Assembly (NCBI RefSeq): GCF_021028955.1
Contig: NZ_JAIWPE010000069.1
Span: forward strand, 1-64,000
From: Salipaludibacillus sp. CUR1
GTDB taxonomy: Bacteria > Bacillota > Bacilli > Bacillales > Salisediminibacteriaceae
Length of the DNA stretch: 64,000 nt
Reading direction: 5' to 3'
Shown here: positions 25,019-34,427 of the stretch, piece by piece
How the letters are laid out: the number at the start of each line of letters is the position of its first letter
Numbering within the stretch: position 1 is the first letter of the stretch
Notes under the pieces: generated by a model
What the model was told of the DNA's origin: nothing
The model's input: only the letters and a program-made list of their open reading frames with translations
The model's database searches: none
Position numbers and translations under genes: made by a program

Positions 25019-25765
25019 ATGTCACTTGCCTCGTTCGATTTTTCACCTTCAATGACACTTTCATATTTTGCGGAGCGGCCGAACCGTTTTATAATTAAGT
25101 GCATACTTGCCAGTAAAGGCACCGAAATAGAAGCGCATCTGCCTGATTCAGGAAGGTTGACCGAACTACTTAAGCCGGGAGCAGAAATTTATTTATTGCC
25201 AAATAACAACCCTGAAAGAAAAACGGCGTATTCAGCTGTCTGTGTTAAAAGGCCTGATGGAAAAGGGTGGGTATCTCTTAATTCCACTGTTCCTAACAGG
25301 CTTTCGGGTCTTGCGCTGAAAAATAATCTCCTCCCGAGTTTCGAGAAGTGGAATTATGTACGATCAGAATTTACAAAAGGGAAATCAAGGTGGGATCATT
25401 TGCTTGAAACCGACAGCGGGGAAAAAATGGTGGTGGAAGTAAAAGGCGTCACCTTGACAGATAACAATCAAACGGGCTATTTTCCTGATGCAGTTACTGC
25501 CAGGGGGACAAAACACGTGCTTGAATTAATTGATATAAACGAGGAAAAAGGCTGGCATGCAGCATTACTTTTTGTGGCACAACGAAGTGATATAAAGGAA
25601 TTAAAACCGGCTGACTGGATCGACCCGGCTTTTTCCCGGGCTATGAGAAAAGCCGACAGTGCAGGAGTACTGACAGCTGCCTGCCGCTGTGACGTATCTC
25701 CGCGAGGCATGCGTCTGACTGATGAAATTCCTGTTGTCCTGGATAAGCCCGCTGATAAGCTTTAA
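25019..25765 (+). CDS. sfsA: SfsA family protein
   Basis: 248 residues. N-terminal OB-like part (HLPDSGRLTELL) and C-terminal nuclease-like part with VVEVKGVTL and FPDAVTARGTKHVLEL, the PD-(D/E)XK-type signature of SfsA. E. coli SfsA was named for sugar fermentation stimulation and binds DNA; its true role is uncertain. ATG 25019 is 6 bases after AAGGAGG; the ATG at 25013 abuts the site. Confidence 0.93.
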   Translation: MSLASFDFSPSMTLSYFAERPNRFIIKCILASKGTEIEAHLPDSGRLTELLKPGAEIYLLPNNNPERKTAYSAVCVKRPDGKGWVSLNSTVPNRLSGLALKNNLLPSFEKWNYVRSEFTKGKSRWDHLLETDSGEKMVVEVKGVTLTDNNQTGYFPDAVTARGTKHVLELIDINEEKGWHAALLFVAQRSDIKELKPADWIDPAFSRAMRKADSAGVLTAACRCDVSPRGMRLTDEIPVVLDKPADKL

Positions 25766-25812
25766 TTCTGTTTTCCCTGCGCCACGTTTTTGTTATGGGC
25801 CAAGTCAGATGA

Positions 25813-25829
25813 GCATATAAATTATATGC
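25813..25829 (+). promoter_or_regulatory. Palindrome upstream of Mn catalase
   Basis: GCATATA-AAT-TATATGC, 42 bases before the start codon. It is A/T-rich and symmetric like a PerR or other repressor site but does not match the PerR box closely. Confidence 0.3.
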
Positions 25830-25870
25830 AGTGAAATCAGACCCACACTTAAACTGGCAGGAGGGGTTAC

Positions 25871-26764
25871 ATGTTTACGCGTATTAACAAGCTTCAAATT
25901 GAACTGCCTATGCCTAAAAGCCCGGATGCAAATGGAGCAGCGGCTGTACAGGAATTGCTTGGTGGAAAATATGGCGAAATGTCTACGTTAAACAACTATA
26001 TGTTCCAATCATTTAATTTCAGGCAAAAGAAGAAATTCCGGCCGTTTTATGAATTGATTGCCAGTATTACAGCTGAAGAATTGGGCCACGTGGAGTTAGT
26101 GTCTAATACAATCAATCTTATGATTAGCGGAACTACTTTTCCAGGAGACCCTGATATTACCCCGATGCAAAATGCTAAAGACAAACGGAATTCTTACCAC
26201 TTTATTCAAACTGCCCAAACATCCCTGCCCGGCGACTCAATGGGAAGGCCATGGACGGGAGATAACGTCTTCAGCAGTGGTAACCTCGTCCTCGATTTAC
26301 TTCACAATTTCTTTCTCGAATGCGGAGCTCGTACTCATAAAATGAGAGTTTATTCCATGACGGATAATCCTGTCGCCCGTGAGATGGTCGGATACCTGCT
26401 TGTAAGGGGCGGCGTCCATATTCTGGCTTATGCAAAGGCGCTCGAAGTAATAACAGGGGTGGATGTTAAAAAAATGCTGCCGATTCCCAATTTGGATAAC
26501 AGTAAGTTTGAAACTGCGAGGAAGTTTGAGGCGGAAGGTTCACAGAGAAAATTATATACATTCAGTGCGGAAGATTATAAGCAGATAGGCCAAATATGGA
26601 AAGGCGTACATCCAGACGGCGGTCAGCTGGAAGTGATACAGGGAACCCCTCAAGGAGGCCCTGTCCCTGACCTTGAAGAGATACCTGAGGAATTTGCGCC
26701 TGGAATTACGGAAGATATGTTTCAGGAAATTGCTAAACGCCTTCAACGATCAGCTGGAATATAG
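25871..26764 (+). CDS. Manganese catalase
   Basis: 297 residues of the dimanganese catalase ferritin-like family, decomposing hydrogen peroxide. Helix-bundle ligand regions are visible: GKYGEMSTLNNYMFQS, EELGHVELV and ECGARTHKMRVY, with VRGGVHILAYAKALE later. Resembles B. subtilis YdbD and is longer than the spore-coat CotJC. GCAGGAGGGG precedes ATG 25871. Single gene with its own terminator. Confidence 0.92.
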   Translation: MFTRINKLQIELPMPKSPDANGAAAVQELLGGKYGEMSTLNNYMFQSFNFRQKKKFRPFYELIASITAEELGHVELVSNTINLMISGTTFPGDPDITPMQNAKDKRNSYHFIQTAQTSLPGDSMGRPWTGDNVFSSGNLVLDLLHNFFLECGARTHKMRVYSMTDNPVAREMVGYLLVRGGVHILAYAKALEVITGVDVKKMLPIPNLDNSKFETARKFEAEGSQRKLYTFSAEDYKQIGQIWKGVHPDGGQLEVIQGTPQGGPVPDLEEIPEEFAPGITEDMFQEIAKRLQRSAGI

Positions 26765-26778
26765 ATTAGCAAATTTTG

Positions 26779-26810
26779 ACACGGTTTTTATCGAAAAACC
26801 GTGTTTTTTC
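26779..26810 (+). terminator. Terminator of Mn catalase
   Basis: ACACGGTTTTT / AAAAACCGTGT stem, then TTTTTT. Confidence 0.9.
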
Positions 26811-27033
26811 TCGGATTTTGCGGAGATAAACCGAGAAATAATCTGTAAAAATTTAAAAAAATTCAAAATTAATTATAATTTTTTGGTAAGATAGGATTAC
26901 ATTGACTCTTTTTGTACTTATCGGAAAGTATAATTTTCCATTCATTCAAAATTTATGTGCGCTCAGCAAAATTTTTCGGCAATAAACTTTAAGATAAGTC
27001 ACGTTTTTCATATGGACCATAGGGGTGACAAGC

Positions 27034-28866
27034 ATGAAAGCTGATAAACATCATATATTGCAAAATGATATTCTCTCGCTTATAGGACAAGAAGAAGACC
27101 GGGAAGGGGTCGTATCTTCTTTTGCAAGTACGATGGATCTTCTGTCTGATGGAGTTATGTATATTAATTCCCGCTGGGAAATTCAATACATAAACAAATC
27201 AGCAAAAAAGTACCTTGGAAAAGACAGAAATTATCTGCTTGGAAAAAATATATGGGAGGAGTTTCCAGGACTCGTCCGTACGTTCTTTTATGAAGCTTTT
27301 TACCATTCCCTTATGAACGAGACGCCGGTAGAGTTTGATGAGTACTACTCAGCTAATGATACGTGGTTCCATGTTAAGGCCTATCCGAAACAAGGAGGGC
27401 TGTTAATTGTCTTTCAGGATATTACTCAAAAACATTTAGCGATGGAAGTGGTGGAAGAAAGCTATCGGACCCTCTTTCAAAAGCACCCTGACGCTGTATG
27501 CTCAGTTGATATGGATGGTAATATGCTTGCGGTGAATTCTGCGTTTCAAAAATTATTTCCAATAAATGAGAAACTATTGCTTGGAAGCAATTATTTAGAG
27601 TTTGTTCCGCAAAGTAAGAAACATATTCTAAAAAGCCTGTTTAACTATGCAATTAACGGGAAACCTCAAGCGGCGGAAGTCAATTTTTCGGGGAATGTTA
27701 CTAAACCATTCCATCTTTTAATTACAGCTTTGCCAATTATTGTTCAGTCAAATATTATCGGTGTCTACGGCATTATTAAAAATATAACGTCAGAACGGGA
27801 AAGCTTGGAGAAATACCGGGAAGTTTTCAAAACAAATGAATTGATACTGGAATCGGTTAAAGAAGGGATCGCAAGCTTTGATAATGAGTTTAACGTCATT
27901 ATGTGGAATCAGGCAGCAGCTGAAATGACAGGTTATTCAAAGGAAGAGTTGGATGAATATACGCTTGGCCGGCTTTTTAACAAAGAAAAAAATGTGATGT
28001 TAAGAGATATATGCCCGGATGTCAGCGATTTGTCTACAGAGACGGTAGTCCGTAAAAACGATGTATCTATTTTCAGGAAAGACGGAAAGCCTTTAATTAT
28101 AGAATACGTGATGACGCCTATGGTGATGGGCGAAAAAGTGGTCGGGACAGTGTTTACATTCAGGGATGTGACAGAAAAGAAGAAATCGGAAGAACTGCTT
28201 TACCAGTCAGAAAAATTATCTGCCGTTGGCCAGCTGGCTGCAGGAATTGCCCATGAAATACGCAACCCGCTGACATCACTGAAAGGGTTTCTACAATTAA
28301 TCCAGATGAGCGGGGAGGGCAAACAGGAGTATTTCGATATTATGAATTCCGAATTTGCCCGTATAGAACAAATTTTGAATGAGCTTCTTATCTTATCTAA
28401 ACCCCAGATTTCAGCCAAAGCAGTCTGCTCATTAAACTCGCTGCTTGACCATATTGTTACACTGCTGAATACTCAGGCGATTATTAAAAATATTTATATT
28501 TATATAGAAGAAGAGACGGAAGATCTGAGAATCCGCTGTATCAGTAACCAGATTAAGCAGGTTTTTATGAATTTTATTAAAAATGCTATTGAGGCAATGG
28601 ACAGTGGTAAAATAACGGTCTGCCTGAAAAAAGAGAAGGCATTCGCGGTGGTAGAGATTATTGACGAAGGATGCGGGATTCCTGAATCTATGCTGTCCCG
28701 TGTTGGTGAGCCTTTTTTTACGACTAAGGAAAAAGGGACCGGACTGGGGCTAATGGTTTCTTACCAGATCATAGAAGATCATGATGGCGACATAGAAGTT
28801 GAAAGTACAGAAGGCCTGGGGACAAAATTTACAATTCGTCTCCCCCTTTACCTTGAAGACGGCTGA
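27034..28866 (+). CDS. PAS-domain sensor histidine kinase, KinA-like
   Basis: 610 residues with no membrane span. Three PAS-type regions (about 30-140, 145-255 and 270-385), then HisKA with phosphoacceptor His407 in AHEIRNPLTSLKGFLQL, and HATPase_c with N-box NAIEAM and DEGCGIP and GTGLGL. Size, soluble nature, three PAS domains and the His position resemble sporulation kinase KinA (606 residues, His405), which feeds Spo0F. ATG 27034 is 7 bases after AGGGGTG. No response regulator adjoins, as is typical for phosphorelay kinases. Identity with KinA itself is not proven. Confidence 0.88.
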   Translation: MKADKHHILQNDILSLIGQEEDREGVVSSFASTMDLLSDGVMYINSRWEIQYINKSAKKYLGKDRNYLLGKNIWEEFPGLVRTFFYEAFYHSLMNETPVEFDEYYSANDTWFHVKAYPKQGGLLIVFQDITQKHLAMEVVEESYRTLFQKHPDAVCSVDMDGNMLAVNSAFQKLFPINEKLLLGSNYLEFVPQSKKHILKSLFNYAINGKPQAAEVNFSGNVTKPFHLLITALPIIVQSNIIGVYGIIKNITSERESLEKYREVFKTNELILESVKEGIASFDNEFNVIMWNQAAAEMTGYSKEELDEYTLGRLFNKEKNVMLRDICPDVSDLSTETVVRKNDVSIFRKDGKPLIIEYVMTPMVMGEKVVGTVFTFRDVTEKKKSEELLYQSEKLSAVGQLAAGIAHEIRNPLTSLKGFLQLIQMSGEGKQEYFDIMNSEFARIEQILNELLILSKPQISAKAVCSLNSLLDHIVTLLNTQAIIKNIYIYIEEETEDLRIRCISNQIKQVFMNFIKNAIEAMDSGKITVCLKKEKAFAVVEIIDEGCGIPESMLSRVGEPFFTTKEKGTGLGLMVSYQIIEDHDGDIEVESTEGLGTKFTIRLPLYLEDG

Positions 28867-28950
28867 AATTAATCCGGTGGACAGGGGCGGAAGAGGTGTA
28901 CATGTATTCGGTTTTTCTAAAGCTGGCCGTTAATCTGTTACTTGATAAAT

Positions 28951-28986
28951 GACCACTTTTCCAAACGGATAAGTGGTTTATTTTTA
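28951..28986 (+). terminator. Terminator of the kinase gene
   Basis: ACCACTT / AAGTGGT stem followed by TTATTTTTAA. Confidence 0.7.
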
Positions 28987-29011
28987 ATACTTAAATATCC
29001 GGGGGAAAACA

Positions 29012-30091
29012 ATGTGGATCAATTCAATAATTATCTGGACCCTGATCTTTTTTATGTTTGTTGGAATTGCAGATAAAACAACGGGTTACAAAAAAGGATA
29101 CGGAAAGGCGTTTGATGAAGGGTTTCATGCGATGGGTCCTCTTGCTCTGGTGATGGTAGGCATGATTTCCTCGGCCCCGGTTATAGCAGAAATAGTCAGA
29201 CCGGTTATTACACCGGTTTTTTCGTTCATGGGTGCTGACCCCGCAGTTTTTCCCGGGATGCTGCTGGCCATAGATATGGGAGGCTATCCTTTAGCTTTGG
29301 AGCTGGCCGGCAGCGAGGAAGCGGGTCTGTTCTCCGGTATCATTCTTTCTACAATGCTTGGTCCTACATTTGTATTTACGATACCCGTGGCCTTAGGACT
29401 TGTAGGCAAAAAAGAATACCCTTTTCTGGCAAAAGGGGTTATGATAGGGCTTATACCAGTCCCTGCAGGGGCTTTTATAGCTGGGGTTATAGCAGGTTTT
29501 TCTCCTTTGTTTATTCTCCAGCAGTTAATTCCAATTATCCTCTTTACAGGAATGATTATTGCCGGACTTTTATGGGCAGATAAATTAATGATTCAGTGTT
29601 TTATTTTTTTGGGGAAAGGCATTATTGGTTTTTCGGCTGTTGTGCTCGGAGTTGTAGCAGTACAGGAGTTAACAGGGAGCGTGCTGATCAACGGGCTGAC
29701 TCCTTTTAAAGAATCGATGGAAATCATCGGGCTGATTGTATTAGCTTTAGCAGGTGCTTTTCCACTCGTACATTTTCTTAAAGAGAAAGCCATTCCGTTT
29801 TTTAAACCGCTGATTCAGAGAAGCGGAATAGGTGACATGGCCTGGGTAGGGCTCACTGCTTCATTGGCACACAGTATTCCTATGTATAAAAAGTTACATG
29901 AATTAGATAATAAAGGAAAATTAATAAATGTTGCTTTTTCTGTCAGCGGGGCGTTTGTATTGGGCGGTCATTTAGGTTTTACTGCTGCCCTCGAACCGCA
30001 TATGGTAGTGCCGATGGCAGCAGGTAAGCTGTCTGCAGGGATATTATCAATTATGATTGCTGTATATATATCGGATAACTCAGTCAGATGA
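29012..30091 (+). CDS. eutH: Ethanolamine permease EutH
   Basis: 359 residues, about 10-11 membrane spans, matching EutH (GLIPVPAGAFIAG, HSIPMYKKLHELD, GGHLGFTAALEP). EutH takes up protonated ethanolamine when it is scarce or at low pH. ATG 29012 follows GGGGG. No other eut gene, cofactor gene or microcompartment gene is in the window, so this is a stand-alone transporter and may serve another small amine. Its 3' end overlaps the convergent gene by 12 bases. Confidence 0.88.
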   Translation: MWINSIIIWTLIFFMFVGIADKTTGYKKGYGKAFDEGFHAMGPLALVMVGMISSAPVIAEIVRPVITPVFSFMGADPAVFPGMLLAIDMGGYPLALELAGSEEAGLFSGIILSTMLGPTFVFTIPVALGLVGKKEYPFLAKGVMIGLIPVPAGAFIAGVIAGFSPLFILQQLIPIILFTGMIIAGLLWADKLMIQCFIFLGKGIIGFSAVVLGVVAVQELTGSVLINGLTPFKESMEIIGLIVLALAGAFPLVHFLKEKAIPFFKPLIQRSGIGDMAWVGLTASLAHSIPMYKKLHELDNKGKLINVAFSVSGAFVLGGHLGFTAALEPHMVVPMAAGKLSAGILSIMIAVYISDNSVR

Positions 30092-30343
30092 AGCTGCTGT
30101 TTCTAAAGATTTATTTTTATTGGCCGAATCAGAATTAAACGGAATTTCTTCATTATTAACCGGCTCTTGAACTGGAATGTGGTTTTGGTGTGCCATTAAA
30201 GCCTTCGAGGCTTTTTCCTCATGCCTGGTTATCTTACTGGTATATTTTTCGGTACCGTAATAATACCCTTTCGCTTCATACCACATGGCCCAAAAACAGT
30301 GCCATTTATATTTGTAATAATCTTTACTGAATTTCATCTCCAT
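30080..30343 (-). CDS. Small aromatic- and lysine-rich protein of unknown function
   Basis: 87 residues: a basic, tyrosine- and tryptophan-rich N-terminal half (KDYYKYKWHCFWAMWYEAKG) and a polar, acidic C-terminal tail. AGGAGGG is 8 bases before ATG 30343 on the minus strand. Overlaps the 3' end of eutH. No family recognised. Confidence 0.6.
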   Translation of the reverse strand: MEMKFSKDYYKYKWHCFWAMWYEAKGYYYGTEKYTSKITRHEEKASKALMAHQNHIPVQEPVNNEEIPFNSDSANKNKSLETAASSD

Positions 30344-30508
30344 ATGAAGAACCCTCCTCTGTTGATATATATCTTGCTTTTATCATATGCATTCCCGATA
30401 TAAAAAAATAAAAACAAATTATGCCAGAGTATATAAAAGTCCTGCTTTTATATGCTCCTTTTTTATGGTGTTAATTAGGATAATGTACACATGCAAAAAG
30501 AACCATGA

Positions 30509-30527
30509 TATAATGAAAACGATTTCA
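30509..30527 (+). promoter_or_regulatory. Consensus CcpA cre box at the chemoreceptor promoter
   Basis: TGAAAACGATTTCA (30514-30527) matches the cre consensus TGWNANCGNTNWCA at every fixed position. It abuts a TATAAT box (30509-30514), so bound CcpA would block the start region. Confidence 0.65.
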
Positions 30528-30551
30528 ATATCTGGGAGAAGAGGGGACCTT

Positions 30552-32267
30552 ATGAGAAAATTAAAGATGAAACATTTTTCTCTGACACGAAAGTATGGAA
30601 TTGTTTTTGTTTTTACAGCAGGTTTATTTTTAGCTTCTGCTCTTTTCGTTGCTTACGCATTGAATAATGTACAGCAGGATGTAGAGGAGATGGAAAGAAG
30701 CGGTGAACGCGCAGTGATTTTAACGGATATGGCCCAATTATTTGAAGAGCGGTATGCCTTGCTGCTGGAGTATCTTTTTATACCTGAACCCGGGGTAGAA
30801 GAAGCGTTTGCTGAAAATGGTGAAGCTTTTTCAGAGCTTTTGCATGAAATTGAGCCCTACCTGGATACAGAGGAAATGCAGAGCCTTATCAACCTTGTGA
30901 GAGGAAATGCGGATGACATTAATGAACTGTTTTTCAGTCAAGCTTATGAAGTGGCGGGAGATACAGACAATCTGGTTTTTATTAACGTTATTAAAGACAG
31001 AGGAGAAACGATTAAAAATAGAAATGTTTATTCTTTGCAGCAGTTAAGGCAAATGGTCGATGAAGAAAGAGCCCAGGCAGCAGAGTCAACACACCAGAGT
31101 CTTTACTGGTCTTCCAGCTTATTGCTGTTTTCATTTTTAATTTCTTTAATACTTGCTGTATTGTTATTGCTGCTTATAAGCAGGAATATTAAAAAACGGC
31201 TATCCGTAATGATCGGTTACAGCAGAAAAATAACCTCCGGAGAATTGGATATCCAAAACCTTCATGATGAAAGCAGGGATGAGTTAGGGCAGATTTCACA
31301 TGCGATGGATGAATTAAGGGAACGTCTTGCTTTAATGATGGGGCATATTAGTGAAACTTCCTCAAACGTTAAAAATAAAACTGATTTTCTTACTGAATTT
31401 ACTGATCACCTCAAAGATAACAGTTTGAATGTCCAATCAAGTATGCAAACATTACTCGCCGGCATAGAAGAACAAAGCCAGTCTTTCGTAGATATATCTA
31501 AATCAGTAAATATTAATTCCGACGAAATCAATCAGCTGCTGGCAAGCAGCGAAAAAATGAATCAGTCTGCGAAAGAAATTGCTGAATTAACTACGGAAGG
31601 CAACAGAAAAATGGAAGCTTCAGTGAACCAGATAGAAAGCGTCCGTGATGTGGTGGATGAGTCGAATTATCAGGTGAAAGTGCTGGGTGAACGCTCTCAG
31701 GAAATTTCAAGATTTGTGAAGAGCATTAAAGATATTGCCGAGCAGACTAACTTACTGGCGTTGAATGCTTCAATTGAAGCAGCGCGTGCCGGTCAGCATG
31801 GGAGAGGATTTTCGGTCGTTGCCGGTGAAATACGTAAATTGTCAGAAGAAGTAGCTGTTGCAGTAAGAGAAATCACAAGCATTGTGAATAAAATACAGCA
31901 TGATACTGGAGAAGTGGGGAAAGCTTTGTCAAACGGGGCTATTCAGGCAGGACAGGGAGTTAATCAAATACATGAAACAGGCAGCTATTTCAAGCAAATA
32001 TTTGACCGTATAGGAGAAATGGAAAAGCTTGTTTCTGATAATACTGATTCAGTTTTTAAAGTAAACAGGCAAAGCGGAGAAATTAGCCAGGTTATAGAAA
32101 GGACGACACAAACAGCTTTGGAAGCTACGGAAAAGATTGAACAGGTTACACATACTATTGACCAGCAGCAGCAGCAGGTGGAAGAAGTTGCCGCAAATTC
32201 GGAAGATCTGCAGGCTACCACTTTGCAGCTGAACGGTTTGATCAGCCAATATCATAAAGTCAGTTAA
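30552..32267 (+). CDS. Methyl-accepting chemotaxis protein
   Basis: 571 residues. First span about 17-36, an extracellular four-helix-type sensor region (about 37-180), second span (about 185-210), HAMP, then a signalling domain whose hairpin tip is EQTNLLALNASIEAARAGQHGRGF (about 397-420). ATG 30552 follows AGAGGGGA; the reading frame upstream has no site. Signals through CheA/CheW. Ligand unknown. A single-receiver gene lies convergent downstream. Confidence 0.92.
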   Translation: MRKLKMKHFSLTRKYGIVFVFTAGLFLASALFVAYALNNVQQDVEEMERSGERAVILTDMAQLFEERYALLLEYLFIPEPGVEEAFAENGEAFSELLHEIEPYLDTEEMQSLINLVRGNADDINELFFSQAYEVAGDTDNLVFINVIKDRGETIKNRNVYSLQQLRQMVDEERAQAAESTHQSLYWSSSLLLFSFLISLILAVLLLLLISRNIKKRLSVMIGYSRKITSGELDIQNLHDESRDELGQISHAMDELRERLALMMGHISETSSNVKNKTDFLTEFTDHLKDNSLNVQSSMQTLLAGIEEQSQSFVDISKSVNINSDEINQLLASSEKMNQSAKEIAELTTEGNRKMEASVNQIESVRDVVDESNYQVKVLGERSQEISRFVKSIKDIAEQTNLLALNASIEAARAGQHGRGFSVVAGEIRKLSEEVAVAVREITSIVNKIQHDTGEVGKALSNGAIQAGQGVNQIHETGSYFKQIFDRIGEMEKLVSDNTDSVFKVNRQSGEISQVIERTTQTALEATEKIEQVTHTIDQQQQQVEEVAANSEDLQATTLQLNGLISQYHKVS

Positions 32268-32305
32268 AAAAAGTGTCTCACAGCCATTCAGGTAATGTGA
32301 GACAC
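32266..32305 (-). terminator. Terminator of the receiver-domain gene
   Basis: GTGTCTCACA / TGTGAGACAC perfect stem; on the minus strand it is followed by seven T. No T-run on the plus strand, so it mainly ends the minus-strand transcript. Confidence 0.85.
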
Positions 32306-32311
32306 GCCGTA

Positions 32312-32710
32312 TCAAACTTTTGTAGTTGTTTTAGTGTTTTCGTCTAAATATTTATATAGTATATCCCGAATCACAATTTCACTTATAGGTTTCTGAATAA
32401 ACGTATAAGCTCCAAGGTATAATGCCTTGCGTAAATGAGACTGCTGCGAGCAGGAAGACGTCATAATCACTTTTATCCCGGGATTGATTTGGACGATCTC
32501 TTTTAAGGCTGCGATACCATCTTTATTCGGCATAATAATATCCATAAACACAAGGTCGGGGTTTAATTCTCTGCAAAGTGAAACAGCTTCTGATCCGTCT
32601 TTTGCTTCAATTATGGTCTGGACGCCTATAGAAGCCAGTGTTTCTCTCAGCTGTGTCCTCACAAGTTCCGTATCATCACAAACCAGGACACTAAGTTCTT
32701 TCAAAATCAT
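32312..32710 (-). CDS. Single-domain CheY-like response regulator
   Basis: 132 residues, receiver domain only. Acidic pocket Asp12/Asp13, phosphoacceptor Asp57 in VFMDIIMP, Ser/Thr at TSS (84-86) and Lys107 in QKP are all intact. No output domain, so it should act by protein contact, as CheY or Spo0F do. ATG 32710 has GGAGGG upstream. Convergent with the chemoreceptor, so a chemotaxis role is possible, but this is not the canonical cheY location. Confidence 0.9.
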   Translation of the reverse strand: MILKELSVLVCDDTELVRTQLRETLASIGVQTIIEAKDGSEAVSLCRELNPDLVFMDIIMPNKDGIAALKEIVQINPGIKVIMTSSCSQQSHLRKALYLGAYTFIQKPISEIVIRDILYKYLDENTKTTTKV

Positions 32711-32908
32711 CCCTCCCATTTTGGTGATAAAGTCTTTGTATGTAATCTTAACATAATTTGGACAAGAAGAGGGTTAAAAAATCATTTATGAAAGCGGTTC
32801 ATTAAATTGTAAAACAAAATATAAATTTCTTCAAAAAAACTATTTATTATCTCTAAAAATAATGATATATTTATGACGAATCAAAAAACGTTGATAAAAG
32901 GATAAGTT

Positions 32909-32976
32909 TGACAATTAAAGTTGTCAGACATCGTACCAATGAATAACCATATAATCCCTTTTTGAAAACGTTTTTA
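32909..32976 (+). promoter_or_regulatory. Regulatory region of nupN: inverted repeat and cre-like box
   Basis: TGACAA-TTAAAG-TTGTCA (32909-32926) is a perfect 6-bp inverted repeat, and TGAAAACGTTTTTA (32963-32976) matches the cre consensus except at one base. The 373 bases 32711-33083 hold no gene; no purine riboswitch consensus is present. Confidence 0.45.
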
Positions 32977-33083
32977 AGATTATATTTTTCTTCATTTTAT
33001 GTCATAATAGTGGTTGAACTGTCATCATCTAACATACATATTTGGTGGCGGACAAAAAATACAATTTCAAGGGGGATTTACAG

Positions 33084-34220
33084 ATGAAAAAACGTTTCAT
33101 GATGCTCATGTCTTCTGTTCTGGCAGCCGGGACACTTCTTGCTGCGTGCGGAGAAGGCGATGAGGACACAACTCCTGTCAATGACGGGGGAAACAATAAT
33201 GAAAACGAAGCTGCAGAAGGCAACAATGAAGCTGCGGAAGACGGAGAAGGTTTCTCATCGAAAATGGTTACTGATGTCGGCGGTGTAGATGACCGTTCAT
33301 TTAATGAATCGGCGTGGGCAGGTTTGACTGAATTCGGCGAAGATTATCCTGATGTAGAGGTGGATTACATTCAGTCGAATGACGCTTCTGACTATGCTCC
33401 TAACTTAAACAGGCTTGCGCGTGAAGGAACTGACCTTACATTTGCTATAGGTTTTCTCATGCTCGATGATATTAAGACTGTGGCAGAACAAAGCCCGGAT
33501 CAAAACTTCGCTCTTGTAGACGATGTGGCAACCGGCGAAGATGATGAGCCAATTGATAATATTGCTAACCTGACTTTCGCAGAGCATGAAGGGTCTTTCC
33601 TTGTAGGGGTTGTAGCTGCAATGCATACTGAAACAAACCAGGTTGGATTTATCGGCGGGGTAGAAAGCCCGTTAATTAAAAAGTTTGAAAACGGCTTTAA
33701 AGCTGGTGTTAAATATGTGGACTCTGATATTGATATCGCTGTCCAGTATGCCCAGGACTTTAACGATGCCTCCCGCGGACAGCAAATTGCTGACACGATG
33801 TACGGCAATGGAGCAGATATTATTTATCATGCGGCCGGCGGTACAGGTAATGGCCTTTTCACAGAAGCAGTTGACCGTGCCCAGGGTGGAGAAAACGTAT
33901 GGGCAATTGGAGTGGACCAGGACCAGGCATTGACAGAAGGTGAATGGGAAGAAGGAAATGTTATTTTAACTTCTATGGTTAAGCGTGTGGACCAGGCTGT
34001 GTATCAGGTATCTGAAGATACGATGAACGGCAATTTCCCAGGCGGAGAAATCATTGAATTCGGTCTTGAAGATGAAGGTGTAGGAATCGCTGAAACCCGC
34101 GATAACGTTTCTGATGAAGCAATTGAAGCCGTCGAAGAATATCAGCAGATGATCATTGATGGAGAAATTGAAGTGCCTCAGACAGATGAGGAATACGAGG
34201 AGTTTGAAGGCGAGCTTTAA
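33084..34220 (+). CDS. nupN: BMP-family nucleoside-binding lipoprotein NupN
   Basis: 378 residues. Lipobox LLAAC with Cys22, an acidic Asn/Glu linker (about 24-57), then the basic-membrane-protein fold (VTDVGGVDDRSFNESAW...). Extracytoplasmic receptor of a guanosine-type importer, as in B. subtilis NupNOPQ (YufNOPQ). ATG 33084 follows AAGGGGG. First gene of nupNOPQ, separated from nupO by 207 bases with a hairpin. Confidence 0.9.
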   Translation: MKKRFMMLMSSVLAAGTLLAACGEGDEDTTPVNDGGNNNENEAAEGNNEAAEDGEGFSSKMVTDVGGVDDRSFNESAWAGLTEFGEDYPDVEVDYIQSNDASDYAPNLNRLAREGTDLTFAIGFLMLDDIKTVAEQSPDQNFALVDDVATGEDDEPIDNIANLTFAEHEGSFLVGVVAAMHTETNQVGFIGGVESPLIKKFENGFKAGVKYVDSDIDIAVQYAQDFNDASRGQQIADTMYGNGADIIYHAAGGTGNGLFTEAVDRAQGGENVWAIGVDQDQALTEGEWEEGNVILTSMVKRVDQAVYQVSEDTMNGNFPGGEIIEFGLEDEGVGIAETRDNVSDEAIEAVEEYQQMIIDGEIEVPQTDEEYEEFEGEL

Positions 34221-34299
34221 TTTAAAGAATAATTAAAATTGGATTGGATGCCGTAACAGCAATCCTCTTCAACAAAACAAGTTAAATAAGTAATGACCG

Positions 34300-34322
34300 A
34301 AGGCTAGTCTAGTACTAGCCTT
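34300..34322 (+). terminator. Intercistronic hairpin between nupN and nupO
   Basis: AAGGCTAGT / ACTAGCCTT 9-bp stem, 5-base loop, followed only by TGTTC. It probably stabilises the upstream message or partly terminates, giving more receptor than transporter. Confidence 0.5.
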
Positions 34323-34427
34323 TGTTCATACACTCTCAAGTTAAGGTTGAGAATATTTGAACAGCGGAAGCTTGCTGATAAGACAGGTAAGACTGCTTTT
34401 CTTATAAGTCCGATAGGAGTGTTTACA

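Noticed and set aside
32711-33083. Purine riboswitch before nupN
   Set aside because: The conserved TATA/loop-loop elements of the purine aptamer are absent; only an inverted repeat and a cre-like box are visible.
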